DNA of 64,000 nt, taken from positions 1 through 64,000 of the forward strand of contig NZ_MDEN01000063.1 of assembly GCF_001705435.1 (NCBI RefSeq). The letters are read 5' to 3'. Of the stretch, positions 56,209-64,000 are shown in pieces; within the stretch, counting starts at the first letter, position 1, and each line of letters opens with the position of its first letter. The notes below the pieces were generated by a model. It saw nothing but the letters and a program-made list of their open reading frames with translations, made no database searches and was not told the origin of the DNA. A program made the translations under genes and the position numbers. This DNA comes from Pseudomonas graminis. GTDB lineage: Bacteria; Pseudomonadota; Gammaproteobacteria; Pseudomonadales; Pseudomonadaceae.

Positions 56209-56613
56209 TCATGCCACCTCGACAGATACCGAAAGGCGTTTACCGAGAGCGGCTAGCGTCGCCTCAAGTTGCTCCATCTTTGAGGCGTGCAGGAAGCCGA
56301 CCAGACGATCTTCTTGTACCTGATGAACGCCCAGCAGACGCCGCAGATCGGCCTTCCGCATATCGCGCTCGATCACGGTGCTCCACAGCACGATCTTCGC
56401 CACTGTAGGCAGGCAGATAGACGACCTTCTCGCCTGGCTGTGCAGGTGTGGTCTCCGGAATGGCTTTGCGCTCGTCCACGTAGATCGACAGAGTCGACTG
56501 CTTCGGCCATCGCGTGCGCCTCATCTTCGCCGTAGCTGTTCAGCTGCGGCAGATCTCGGAACGGCGATCCCCGGTGCGGTGTCTTGTTCAAATCGAATCG
56601 CGTAGTTGTACAT
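56209..56613 (-). pseudogene. hicB: decayed hicB antitoxin gene
   Basis: The minus strand carries a HicB-like protein split over three frames: MYNYAIRFEQD (from 56613), then RDLPQLNSYGEDEAHAMAEA, then IYVDERKAIPETTPAQPGEK, and finally an intact C-terminal HTH part (MRKADLRRLLGVHQVQEDRL). Total length (135 codons) matches the family. At least three frameshifts separate the pieces, so no full antitoxin can be made. It lies directly downstream of the hicA remnant, in the operon order seen in intact pairs. Confidence 0.82.
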
Positions 56614-56678
56614 GTGATTCCCCTTGTGTAGGTGGAATGGAGGTGATCGTTCAGCGCTCAGATAGGGGGAGGGGGCTC

Positions 56679-56845
56679 TTAGAGCCCCAGTTGTTTAATG
56701 ATCGCCTTGCGGGTCCCTTCGGGCATTTCCTTTGCACCGTACTCCGCGAAGGTTGTCTGTTGCCGTTTGGAGCGGTGACTTTGAAGTGGCTTCCCTTGGC
56801 TGCTTCGAACACCTGACAGTCACCGAGGTATCCGGAAAAAGTTGA
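56679..56845 (-). pseudogene. hicA: decayed hicA toxin gene
   Basis: Minus-strand fragment with the HicA core EAAKGSHFKVTAPNG (including the catalytic His region), then in another frame GAKEMPEGTRKAIIKQLGL to a TAA at 56679. The N-terminal MKxSEFRRWL part is unreadable because the sequence runs into the third com-derived repeat. So it has a frameshift and a lost or damaged start. Together with the hicB remnant, it is a dead toxin-antitoxin module. Confidence 0.75.
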
Positions 56846-56854
56846 CCACCTCAC

Positions 56855-57010
56855 TCTCGCCCGTATCGGTGAGATGACACAGCTCCAGATCAAGTGTTCC
56901 CGGTGCGGGACTTTGAATCATGTGAGGGCCACGAGCCCCGAGCTATCGCCTTTGAGCGACATGACTGCGGAATTCTCCGCGCAAAATCATTCGACTCAAA
57001 GGTGAAAATT
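56855..57010 (+). repeat. com-derived repeat, copy 3 (5'-truncated com)
   Basis: Same left boundary as copy 2 (TCTCGCCCGTATCGG) and again an open frame from the internal ATG to a TGA just before the second bacteriocin start codon. A few more substitutions than copy 2, including CGATGC to CGGTGC. Confidence 0.87.
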
Positions 57011-57069
57011 ATGAGTAACCCACTCTTTCCGTTTACTAATGCGGTAGTCCGATTCTCCCGCCTCACACA

Positions 57070-57870
57070 ATGATGGTGCCAGGTCAGTACCTTACGTCTC
57101 CGTCCCAGGGGTATTCGCTGATCCTCAGGGAAGACGGGACGTTAGAGTTCTTCGACAACTTCGTTCAGAAAGTTCTGTGGCGGGCTGTCGAGCGAGAGGG
57201 TTCTAATTGGGTGTATGGCAAGCCCGCCGCAAACCGAAGTCTTGGGAATTATCTTGCCACTGAATACTCCCTCCACTTCAATGATGCTACTCGCAATCGG
57301 GACTGGTGGTCTTCGAGCAGCACCCCCCTCGGAGAGGAGAGTTTGTTAGCCTCCTATCGTACCTATCTGAGCCTGCAGGACGACGGCAACCTTGTACTGA
57401 ATGACACCTTTCCTCTGTGGGTATCGTACAAGTCGTTGGAGGCATTTTCCCTGTTCTCCACTGACCTAATCATTAAACCAGGAGAGAAATTTGTACCGGG
57501 GGACCGGAGAGAGTCAGGCACCAATTTCTTGCAGTTCCAGGCTGACGGCAACTTTGTGCTCTACAACGCGCAGAAAGTCCCACTTTGGAATTCGGGCACT
57601 CAGGGAACGGGTGCAGATCTCGCGATAATGCAAGAGGACGGTAATTTCGTTATCTACGCGGGCTCGAAGGCGGTTTGGAACACTCAGACCGTCGGCAATC
57701 CCGATGCCTATCTACGTGTTCAGTCAAATGGCGTCCTTTCCGTCGTAATTGACAAGCCGGTGTGGGCTCGCTTCGGATTCACACCGAAGATTCTCCCTCG
57801 AAAAAAATGGACAATGTGGGGGCCGGTCAATATCCCTGTCTGGCCTTTCCCTAACTTGTCCTTGGGTTAA
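57070..57870 (+). CDS. second lectin-like bacteriocin (L-type), 5' end frameshifted
   Basis: 266 residues from the first ATG in frame. The two B-lectin domains show QDDGNLVLN at 103, QADGNFVLY at 157 and QEDGNFVIY at 188; the last two are intact sugar sites. The array's standard start is ATG 57011 (MSNPLFPFTN, after AGGTGAAAATT), but that frame stops at 57071. The PILPPHT segment preceding ATG 57070 aligns with the first bacteriocin only in the +1 frame, so one base has probably been lost near 57043. ATG 57070 has no SD. The gene is thus either an N-truncated protein or a recent pseudogene. Confidence 0.8.
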   Translation: MMVPGQYLTSPSQGYSLILREDGTLEFFDNFVQKVLWRAVEREGSNWVYGKPAANRSLGNYLATEYSLHFNDATRNRDWWSSSSTPLGEESLLASYRTYLSLQDDGNLVLNDTFPLWVSYKSLEAFSLFSTDLIIKPGEKFVPGDRRESGTNFLQFQADGNFVLYNAQKVPLWNSGTQGTGADLAIMQEDGNFVIYAGSKAVWNTQTVGNPDAYLRVQSNGVLSVVIDKPVWARFGFTPKILPRKKWTMWGPVNIPVWPFPNLSLG

Positions 57871-57885
57871 ACGCGCGCTTGGTTT

Positions 57886-57924
57886 CCCTCTCGACTGTTC
57901 TCTACGTGTTCGGTCGAGAGGGCC
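57886..57924 (+). terminator. bacteriocin cassette terminator 1
   Basis: Perfect stem CCCTCTCGAC/GTCGAGAGGG with a 17-nt loop, 16 nt past the second bacteriocin stop. Weak T-run (CCTTAAAA), so it may be an RNA-stabilising stem. Confidence 0.6.
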
Positions 57925-57960
57925 TTAAAAGCGACTATTTTCAAGCAACTACTTATTCCA

Positions 57961-57987
57961 AGCCTCGGCACTTGCCGGGGCTTTTTC
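57961..57987 (+). terminator. bacteriocin cassette terminator 2
   Basis: AGCC-CGGCA/TGCCG-GGCT stem with one mismatch, followed by TTTTTCG. A plausible rho-independent terminator between the bacteriocin genes and the lysis genes; the lysis genes may then need their own promoter or readthrough. Confidence 0.75.
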
Positions 57988-58086
57988 GTATTCAGCCCTT
58001 CCACACCCATCGCTACAAGTGAAGAGTGCTGCAGGGCTGCCCCATTCCCCGAGCCCGGAAGGGCGGACTGTCGGAGGTCAACGAAG

Positions 58087-58404
58087 ATGCCGGAAAAAAC
58101 ACCTGACTTCTGGGCGCACGTCTGGCTGATCATCACGACGCCGCTCTGGCAAGGAGCGATCATGGCCGCAACCATTTCCCTATTGCGCGTGCTCTATGAA
58201 GGCAAAGAAGCCAACAAATGGCGCGTTGTGCTTGAAGCGCTGATCTGTGGTGCATTGAGCCTGTCAGCCAGCAGCGTCATCGAATGGATGGCCTGGCCGT
58301 CGAGCCTGTCCGTCGCCGCTGGCGGCACCATAGGGTTCATCGGCGTGACGGCGATCCGCGAGCTGATCATCCGGTTCCTCGGACGCAAGGCGGATTCGTT
58401 ATGA
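58087..58404 (+). CDS. phage holin, lambda/P2-type family
   Basis: 105-residue small membrane protein with three hydrophobic segments (about 20-40, 47-66 and 72-92) and a basic C-terminus (RFLGRKADSL). The pattern LEALICGALSLSAS...GGTIGFIGVTAIRELIIRF matches the lambda-family holins of Pseudomonas prophages and pyocin clusters. It forms inner-membrane holes that release the lysin. CGGAGGTCAACGAAG precedes the ATG. The stop overlaps the Rz start by four bases. Confidence 0.87.
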   Translation: MPEKTPDFWAHVWLIITTPLWQGAIMAATISLLRVLYEGKEANKWRVVLEALICGALSLSASSVIEWMAWPSSLSVAAGGTIGFIGVTAIRELIIRFLGRKADSL

Positions 58405-58832
58405 GCCTCGAACCCGTTGTCGCAGTTGCCAAGGTAGGCGCCACATTGCGAACCGTTGCGGTCGCCATCGTCATTGCCATCGTCATGGGCCTGCTGATTG
58501 CCATCCAGCAGATCCGCGTGGTCACGTTGCAAGGGGCCATCACTGTCGAGGCCAATGCCAGGCAGGAAGCAGTCGATGCCAATAAGGAAAGCCAGGCCAC
58601 GATCACCACGCTGCGCGCCGAAGCGCAGCGCAACGCCGACTACACCGCCGACCTGGACAAACGCATCAAGGCCAGCGAGGACAAAGCCAAGAAGGCGAGG
58701 AAAGAATTCGATGATCTCAAGCGCTACAGCAAACCTGTTCGTGATTGGGCTGCTCAGCCTCTGCCTGACGGCCTGCGTGGCAAGGCCTCAAGTGGTGACA
58801 AAGACAACAGCCATAAGGCTGGAGGCCCCTGA
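58401..58832 (+). CDS. Rz-like i-spanin
   Basis: 143-residue inner-membrane spanin. One N-terminal TM helix (about 18-36, TVAVAIVIAIVMGLLIAI) is followed by a long periplasmic coiled coil (about 45-115, ending DDLKRYSKPVRDW). With an outer-membrane lipoprotein (Rz1) it fuses the two membranes at the end of lysis. The ATG at 58401 overlaps the holin stop. The Rz1 gene lies out of frame inside its 3' half. Confidence 0.85.
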   Translation: MSLEPVVAVAKVGATLRTVAVAIVIAIVMGLLIAIQQIRVVTLQGAITVEANARQEAVDANKESQATITTLRAEAQRNADYTADLDKRIKASEDKAKKARKEFDDLKRYSKPVRDWAAQPLPDGLRGKASSGDKDNSHKAGGP

Positions 58833-58980
58833 GCTGATTCCGTGCGAGCGGGTCAATGCGCAGGATACCGATTTGCGTGACAACGGCGACGTATGGGAGC
58901 TGAAAGATCAGGCCATCGAGCTGCTCGACACATGCGCCGACCAGGTCGATGCGCAGATTGTTCGAAGCAAGAATAAATAA
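58711..58980 (+). CDS. Rz1-like o-spanin lipoprotein
   Basis: 89-residue lipoprotein embedded in the +1 frame of Rz and extending 148 nt beyond it. The signal peptide ends in a lipobox (LSLCLTAC), with modification expected at the last Cys (near residue 22). The mature part is short and acidic. GAGGAAAG lies about eight bases before the ATG. Rz/Rz1 overlap is the classic spanin architecture. Confidence 0.85.
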   Translation: MISSATANLFVIGLLSLCLTACVARPQVVTKTTAIRLEAPELIPCERVNAQDTDLRDNGDVWELKDQAIELLDTCADQVDAQIVRSKNK

Positions 58981-59206
58981 GCTCATTTCATTTGAGATGC
59001 GTCGAATCTGAACGTGGCCGTGAACCGTGAAAGGTCTTGGTTCTTCTTCGCGCCTGGGTTCGAACATTCCCGATGATCATGCAGGAAAACCGTGTTGGAC
59101 CGCTGCCTGTCGCGCGCAGGCGATTCTCCAACTCCCGCCTAAAAAAGCACATCCGATTTGCCTGGTCTGCCGTTGAGCGGGCTATTTTTTTGCCTGGAGA
59201 ATAGTC

Positions 59207-59632
59207 ATGACCGTGACTGATAAAGATCGCGACGTGCTCGCTCGCACGCTGTATGGCGAAGCTCGCGGGGAGGGGCTTGCGGGAATGCTGGCCGTGGCCT
59301 GGACGATCCGCAACCGCGTGAACGATGGACAAGAAAGGTCATGGTGGGGCGAGGGCTATGCCGGGGTGTGTCAGAAGCCCTATCAGTTCAGTTGCTGGAA
59401 CAAGGGCGACCCGAACTATCCGTCCGTGAGCGGCGCGCGACAGATTCCGTTCCGCGAGTTGGCGCAGTGCCAAATCGCTGCCGACCAAGTAATCGACGGG
59501 AACGTGCCAGACCCCACCGGCGGGGCGACTCACTATTACGCGACCACTTTGTCGAGGGCTCCGGCGTGGGCAGCCAGCGCCAAGCCGACTCTGAAACTCG
59601 GGAGCCACATGTTTTTCAAGGACGTTCCGTGA
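59207..59632 (+). CDS. SleB-like cell wall hydrolase (endolysin)
   Basis: 141-residue muralytic enzyme of the Hydrolase_2/SleB family. It shows LARTLYGEARGEGLAGMLAV with the catalytic Glu18, WTIRNRV, PYQFSCWNKGDPN and THYYATTLSRAPAWA. No signal peptide, so it depends on the holin for export. GGAGAATAGTC precedes the ATG. It is the last gene of the lysis module; a 226-nt gap without a gene (58981-59206) separates it from Rz1. It is the end of the island. Confidence 0.9.
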   Translation: MTVTDKDRDVLARTLYGEARGEGLAGMLAVAWTIRNRVNDGQERSWWGEGYAGVCQKPYQFSCWNKGDPNYPSVSGARQIPFRELAQCQIAADQVIDGNVPDPTGGATHYYATTLSRAPAWAASAKPTLKLGSHMFFKDVP

Positions 59633-59702
59633 TCAGCGGCACAGTCATCAGCAAGCCGTTGGGGTAGGGAAGCCGGCTTCAGGGCGTCAAAGCAGCCATG
59701 GG

Positions 59703-61328
59703 CTAAAGCCGGAACTTGCCGACCATGTCGTTGAGTCGGACCGCGAGCGTCGACAGTTCGCTGCTTGCCTCCAACGTCTGTCTCGCGCCCTCGGTGCTTT
59801 GCATGGCCAAATCCCGAATGCTCACCAGGTTTCTGTCCACATCGCGGGCAACATGGGCTTGTTGCTCCGAAGCCGTCGCGATCTGCATGTTTCGTTCGTT
59901 GATTTCAAGGACTGCGTCGGTGATCAGGCGCAGGGACGAGCCTGCGTCTTTCGCAGAGGTCAGCGTGCTGTGAACCTCCTGCCTGCTTTTGTCCATGGAT
60001 TCCACCGCCGCGGCGGACCCTGACTGGACCTTGGTGATCATCTGCTCGATTTCCTGAGTAGACAGCTGGGTCCGGTGCGCCAGGGCTCGTACCTCATCTG
60101 CCACTACGGCAAAGCCGCGTCCTTGTTCCCCGGCGCGCGCCGCTTCAATTGCCGCGTTCAACGCGAGCAGGTTTGTCTGCTCGGCGATGGCGCGGATGAC
60201 GCTCAGCACTTTCGTAATATCGTCAGCCTGACTGGCCAGGGCCTTGACCTGTACCACAGAGTTGTCCACGAGGTCGGCGAGGTTCGTCATGGCCGTCACC
60301 GTGTTGACGACCCGGCGGTTGCCCTCTTCGGCAGATGTGCTGGATGACTGCGCGGCCTCGGACGTCGAGTTCGCGTTTCTTGCGACTTCTTCCACCGCCG
60401 CACTCATCTCGGTGACCGCCGTGGCCGCCTGTTCGATCTCACTGTTCTGTCTTTGAAGTGTCCGGTCTGCGTTTTCGGTGATCGATGTCATTTCGACGGA
60501 CGCGGTGCTCAGTTGGTCGGCCGCTCCCGATATTTCAGTCAGCGTGGTCTTCAAATTGCCGGCCATGAGATTGAGCGCAATCATCAGACTGGATATCTCA
60601 TCCCGCCCTGTCACGGCGAGGACGCCGGAGAGGTCGCCCGTTGCGATTTTCTCCGCGAAGGTCAACGAACTGCCGACCGGCTTCACGATGCTTCGGGTCA
60701 GGGCATAAGCCAGGCCTATGGTGAGCACCGATGCACCCAGAACAACGGAGATAAGAACCATGATGCTGTGGTTGTAAACCTCTGCAGCGCGATGCCCGGC
60801 GTTGACGGCGTTCTGTGAATTAAGGTCGCGCAGCTTTGTGAGCTCTGCCTGATACTGCGTCGCGGTCTGCGCCTGTTCGTTGTTGGCGTAGTCCAGCGCG
60901 CTTTGATGGTCGGTTTTATTCAGCGAAATAATGTTTTTGACGCCAGCTATGTATTTCTCCATCAGGCCGTTCGCGGTCTGAAACTGCTTGTTATCTTCTT
61001 CGTCAGTAATCAGGTGTGCTCGGTAGTAGCCCGTCTTGTCTTCGAGCGTGGCGATGTCTTGAAAAATATTATCGGTGACTTTGCGTTGTGCGTCTGAGCC
61101 CGACACCGCCAGCGATCGTATGCTTTCCAGCCGGGTATGCAGCAGAGCGATCTGGATATCGTCAATCACCTGAATGCTGGGCACCACGTCGGTTTCCAGC
61201 TTTTGTTCAGTGGCACGCATTTCATCAATTTGAACGTAAGCGAACACGCCAAGGCCTAGCAGGATCAGCGTGATCAGACCGAAGCAAAGCAGCGCCCTGG
61301 TCGCAATTCTAAAGTTTTGTAGTTGCAT
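59703..61328 (-). CDS. methyl-accepting chemotaxis protein, 4HB type
   Basis: 541-residue chemoreceptor. TM1 (about 10-32), a four-helix-bundle periplasmic sensor (about 33-188, 4HB_MCP), TM2 (about 189-211), HAMP (about 212-265), then the signalling coiled coil with [16 protein letters not shown] and [15 protein letters not shown]. The C-terminal end lacks a visible CheR pentapeptide. Upstream (61329-61591) is shared with the divergent EamA gene. Ligand unknown. Confidence 0.94.
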   Translation of the reverse strand: MQLQNFRIATRALLCFGLITLILLGLGVFAYVQIDEMRATEQKLETDVVPSIQVIDDIQIALLHTRLESIRSLAVSGSDAQRKVTDNIFQDIATLEDKTGYYRAHLITDEEDNKQFQTANGLMEKYIAGVKNIISLNKTDHQSALDYANNEQAQTATQYQAELTKLRDLNSQNAVNAGHRAAEVYNHSIMVLISVVLGASVLTIGLAYALTRSIVKPVGSSLTFAEKIATGDLSGVLAVTGRDEISSLMIALNLMAGNLKTTLTEISGAADQLSTASVEMTSITENADRTLQRQNSEIEQAATAVTEMSAAVEEVARNANSTSEAAQSSSTSAEEGNRRVVNTVTAMTNLADLVDNSVVQVKALASQADDITKVLSVIRAIAEQTNLLALNAAIEAARAGEQGRGFAVVADEVRALAHRTQLSTQEIEQMITKVQSGSAAAVESMDKSRQEVHSTLTSAKDAGSSLRLITDAVLEINERNMQIATASEQQAHVARDVDRNLVSIRDLAMQSTEGARQTLEASSELSTLAVRLNDMVGKFRL

Positions 61329-61591
61329 GTGAGTTTCTCCGGAGCTCCAAAGGAAGGCGCTGAGGTCCGTTCCAGCGATCAGCGTGTCTGCCGGATTTTT
61401 GAATACTTAAGGTGCGTTCGGCGGATGGGCAGGCCTATGGCTAGCATGTCCGCGGGTTTGCTCAGTGCTAAATAATCAATTAACTAATTCTTCATTCAAC
61501 GGTGCCAAGGCGTTTGCAAATGCAACAGACACGAGGCGATTATTGTTTCATCGGGCTCTCCCCAACTACCTGCCAACTCTTAAGGAACACC

Positions 61592-62476
61592 ATGCCGTTT
61601 AAAGACCTTTGCCTGGCATTGCTGGTCATCATCGCGTGGGGTTTGAATTTCATCGTGATCAAATACGGGCTGGATGGCCTGCCGCCGATGCTGCTGGGCG
61701 CGCTGCGGTTCACGCTGGTTGCGATTCCTGCCGTGTTTTTCATCCGTCGTCCGCAGTTGCCCTGGTTCTGGCTGCTTGCGTACGGAGCGACCATTTCCTT
61801 CGGTCAGTTCGCCTTTCTGTTCGAGAGCATGGCCCATGGCATGCCACCGGGGCTGGCCTCCCTGCTGCTGCAGGCGCAGGCGTTCTTCACGCTGCTGTTC
61901 GCGGCGATCTTCATCGGTGAGAAATTACGCATCTATAGCGTGGCGGGCTTACTCATCGCCGCGGGCGGGCTGACCCTTATCGGCATGGGCACAGGGGCTG
62001 CGACACCGCTGCTGGCGGTGTTGCTGGTGTTGTGCGCGGCCTCGATGTGGGCGTTGGGCAACATCATCACGCGCCGGTTCGGCAACGTCGATCTCGTGGC
62101 GCTGGTGGTCTGGGGAGCGATTGTTCCGCCGCTACCGTTTCTCGCCATGTCGCTGTGGCTGGAGGGGCCGGCGCTCATTGAGCATTCATTGCTCAACCTG
62201 AGTTGGAGCTCGGTGCTGTCGCTGGCTTATCTGGCCTTCGTCGCCACGCTCTTCGGCTACATCAGCTGGAGCAAGCTGCTGTCTCGCTACCCGGCGGGCA
62301 AGGTCGCGCCGTTTTCCCTGCTGGTGCCGGTGGTCGGCCTGAGTTCCTCAGCGTTGGTGCTGGGCGAGCGACTCAGCGTGCTGCAATGCGCGGGGGGTGT
62401 GCTTGTGATGTTGGGTCTGACAGTCAATTTGTTGGGCCCCAAATTATTCGGTGGAGGGCGACGCGCGGTGGCTTGA
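61592..62476 (+). CDS. EamA family transporter (RhtA/YdeD-like exporter)
   Basis: 294-residue inner-membrane protein of the drug/metabolite transporter superfamily: ten TM helices in two EamA repeats (LVIIAWGLNFIVIKYGLDG opens the first; LLVLCAASMWALGNIITRR the second). The closing motif LVPVVGLSSSALVLGERLS is typical of the O-acetylserine/cysteine exporter-like branch. The ATG at 61592 has TAAGGAACACC. It may export amino-acid metabolites; the substrate cannot be assigned from sequence. Confidence 0.92.
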   Translation: MPFKDLCLALLVIIAWGLNFIVIKYGLDGLPPMLLGALRFTLVAIPAVFFIRRPQLPWFWLLAYGATISFGQFAFLFESMAHGMPPGLASLLLQAQAFFTLLFAAIFIGEKLRIYSVAGLLIAAGGLTLIGMGTGAATPLLAVLLVLCAASMWALGNIITRRFGNVDLVALVVWGAIVPPLPFLAMSLWLEGPALIEHSLLNLSWSSVLSLAYLAFVATLFGYISWSKLLSRYPAGKVAPFSLLVPVVGLSSSALVLGERLSVLQCAGGVLVMLGLTVNLLGPKLFGGGRRAVA

Positions 62477-62595
62477 TGACGGGCGACGCCGGATCACTTT
62501 CGCAAACCACGCGTATCCATTGCAGCGCTGCGTCTCTGCGCAGCGCAGGCCGTTGCCAAGCCTTCCCGGCGTCACTGCTGACCGTTTTGCTGCGG

Positions 62596-64000
<1,405 letters not shown>

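Noticed and set aside
59056..59064. GGGTTCGAA match to the tRNA-Ser T-loop as a possible right attachment site
   Set aside because: Nine bases of a very common T-loop consensus; no extension into the rest of the tRNA 3' end.

Overview
The window comes from a Pseudomonas chromosome, most likely of the fluorescens/syringae lineage. The evidence is a GC-rich, densely packed gene set in the order known from Pseudomonas: a bqs-like PepSY/two-component locus, a CtpM-like chemoreceptor, the 13-gene nuo operon with fused nuoCD, aceA, purB-hflD-mnmA, monomeric idh, cspD/clpS-clpA, infA-bpt-aat, ftsK-lolA-rarA-crcB-serS-cysG-tusDCB-tusE, and yccA. REP-type hairpins add to this. No species call is possible from the sequence alone.

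Layout. 1-152: 3' end of a 5S rRNA and the rrn terminator. 174-4584: queD, a patatin-like hydrolase, and a four-gene signalling operon (two PepSY proteins, response regulator, histidine kinase). 4667-7552: a Cache-domain chemoreceptor and an AI-2E-family permease. 7565-8234: a palindrome of about 670 bp with a REP pair at its centre. 8316-23236 (minus): the complete respiratory complex I operon, nuoA to nuoN. 23749-25074: aceA of the glyoxylate shunt. 25701-34449 (minus): a secretin-like periplasmic protein, GNAT, roxA, purB, hflD, mnmA, a Nudix hydrolase and monomeric isocitrate dehydrogenase. 35034-40077: cspD divergent from clpS-clpA, then infA, bpt and aat. The N-end-rule transferases (bpt, aat), the adaptor (clpS) and the unfoldase (clpA) are thus neighbours. 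40539-48060 (plus): ftsK, lolA, rarA, crcB, serS, cysG. 48130-52400 (minus): glutathionyl-hydroquinone reductase, ybiB, tusE-B-C-D and yccA.

52570-59632 is the accessory region. It starts just after tRNA-Ser(UGA). It encodes a LexA-like phage repressor (HTH plus S24 peptidase), an SOS-box-controlled DUF1654 gene, and a repressible promoter. Behind that promoter lie a phage Mu Com-like zinc protein, a lectin-like (LlpA/putidacin-type) bacteriocin, a 118-residue unknown protein, a decayed hicAB toxin-antitoxin pair, a second lectin-like bacteriocin with a damaged 5' end, and a lysis cassette (holin, Rz with embedded Rz1, SleB-like hydrolase). No head, tail, replication or integrase genes are present. 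A repeat of about 155 bp, made of the 3' part of com, precedes each of the three plus-strand cargo genes. I read this as a prophage remnant reduced to an inducible colicin-like unit: DNA damage inactivates the repressor, the bacteriocins are made, and the lysis module releases them. The com-derived repeats are plausible exchange points for cargo.

59703-64000: a second chemoreceptor (4HB type), an EamA exporter and a SulP anion permease that runs off the window. No CRISPR array, insertion sequence, transposase or integrase was seen.
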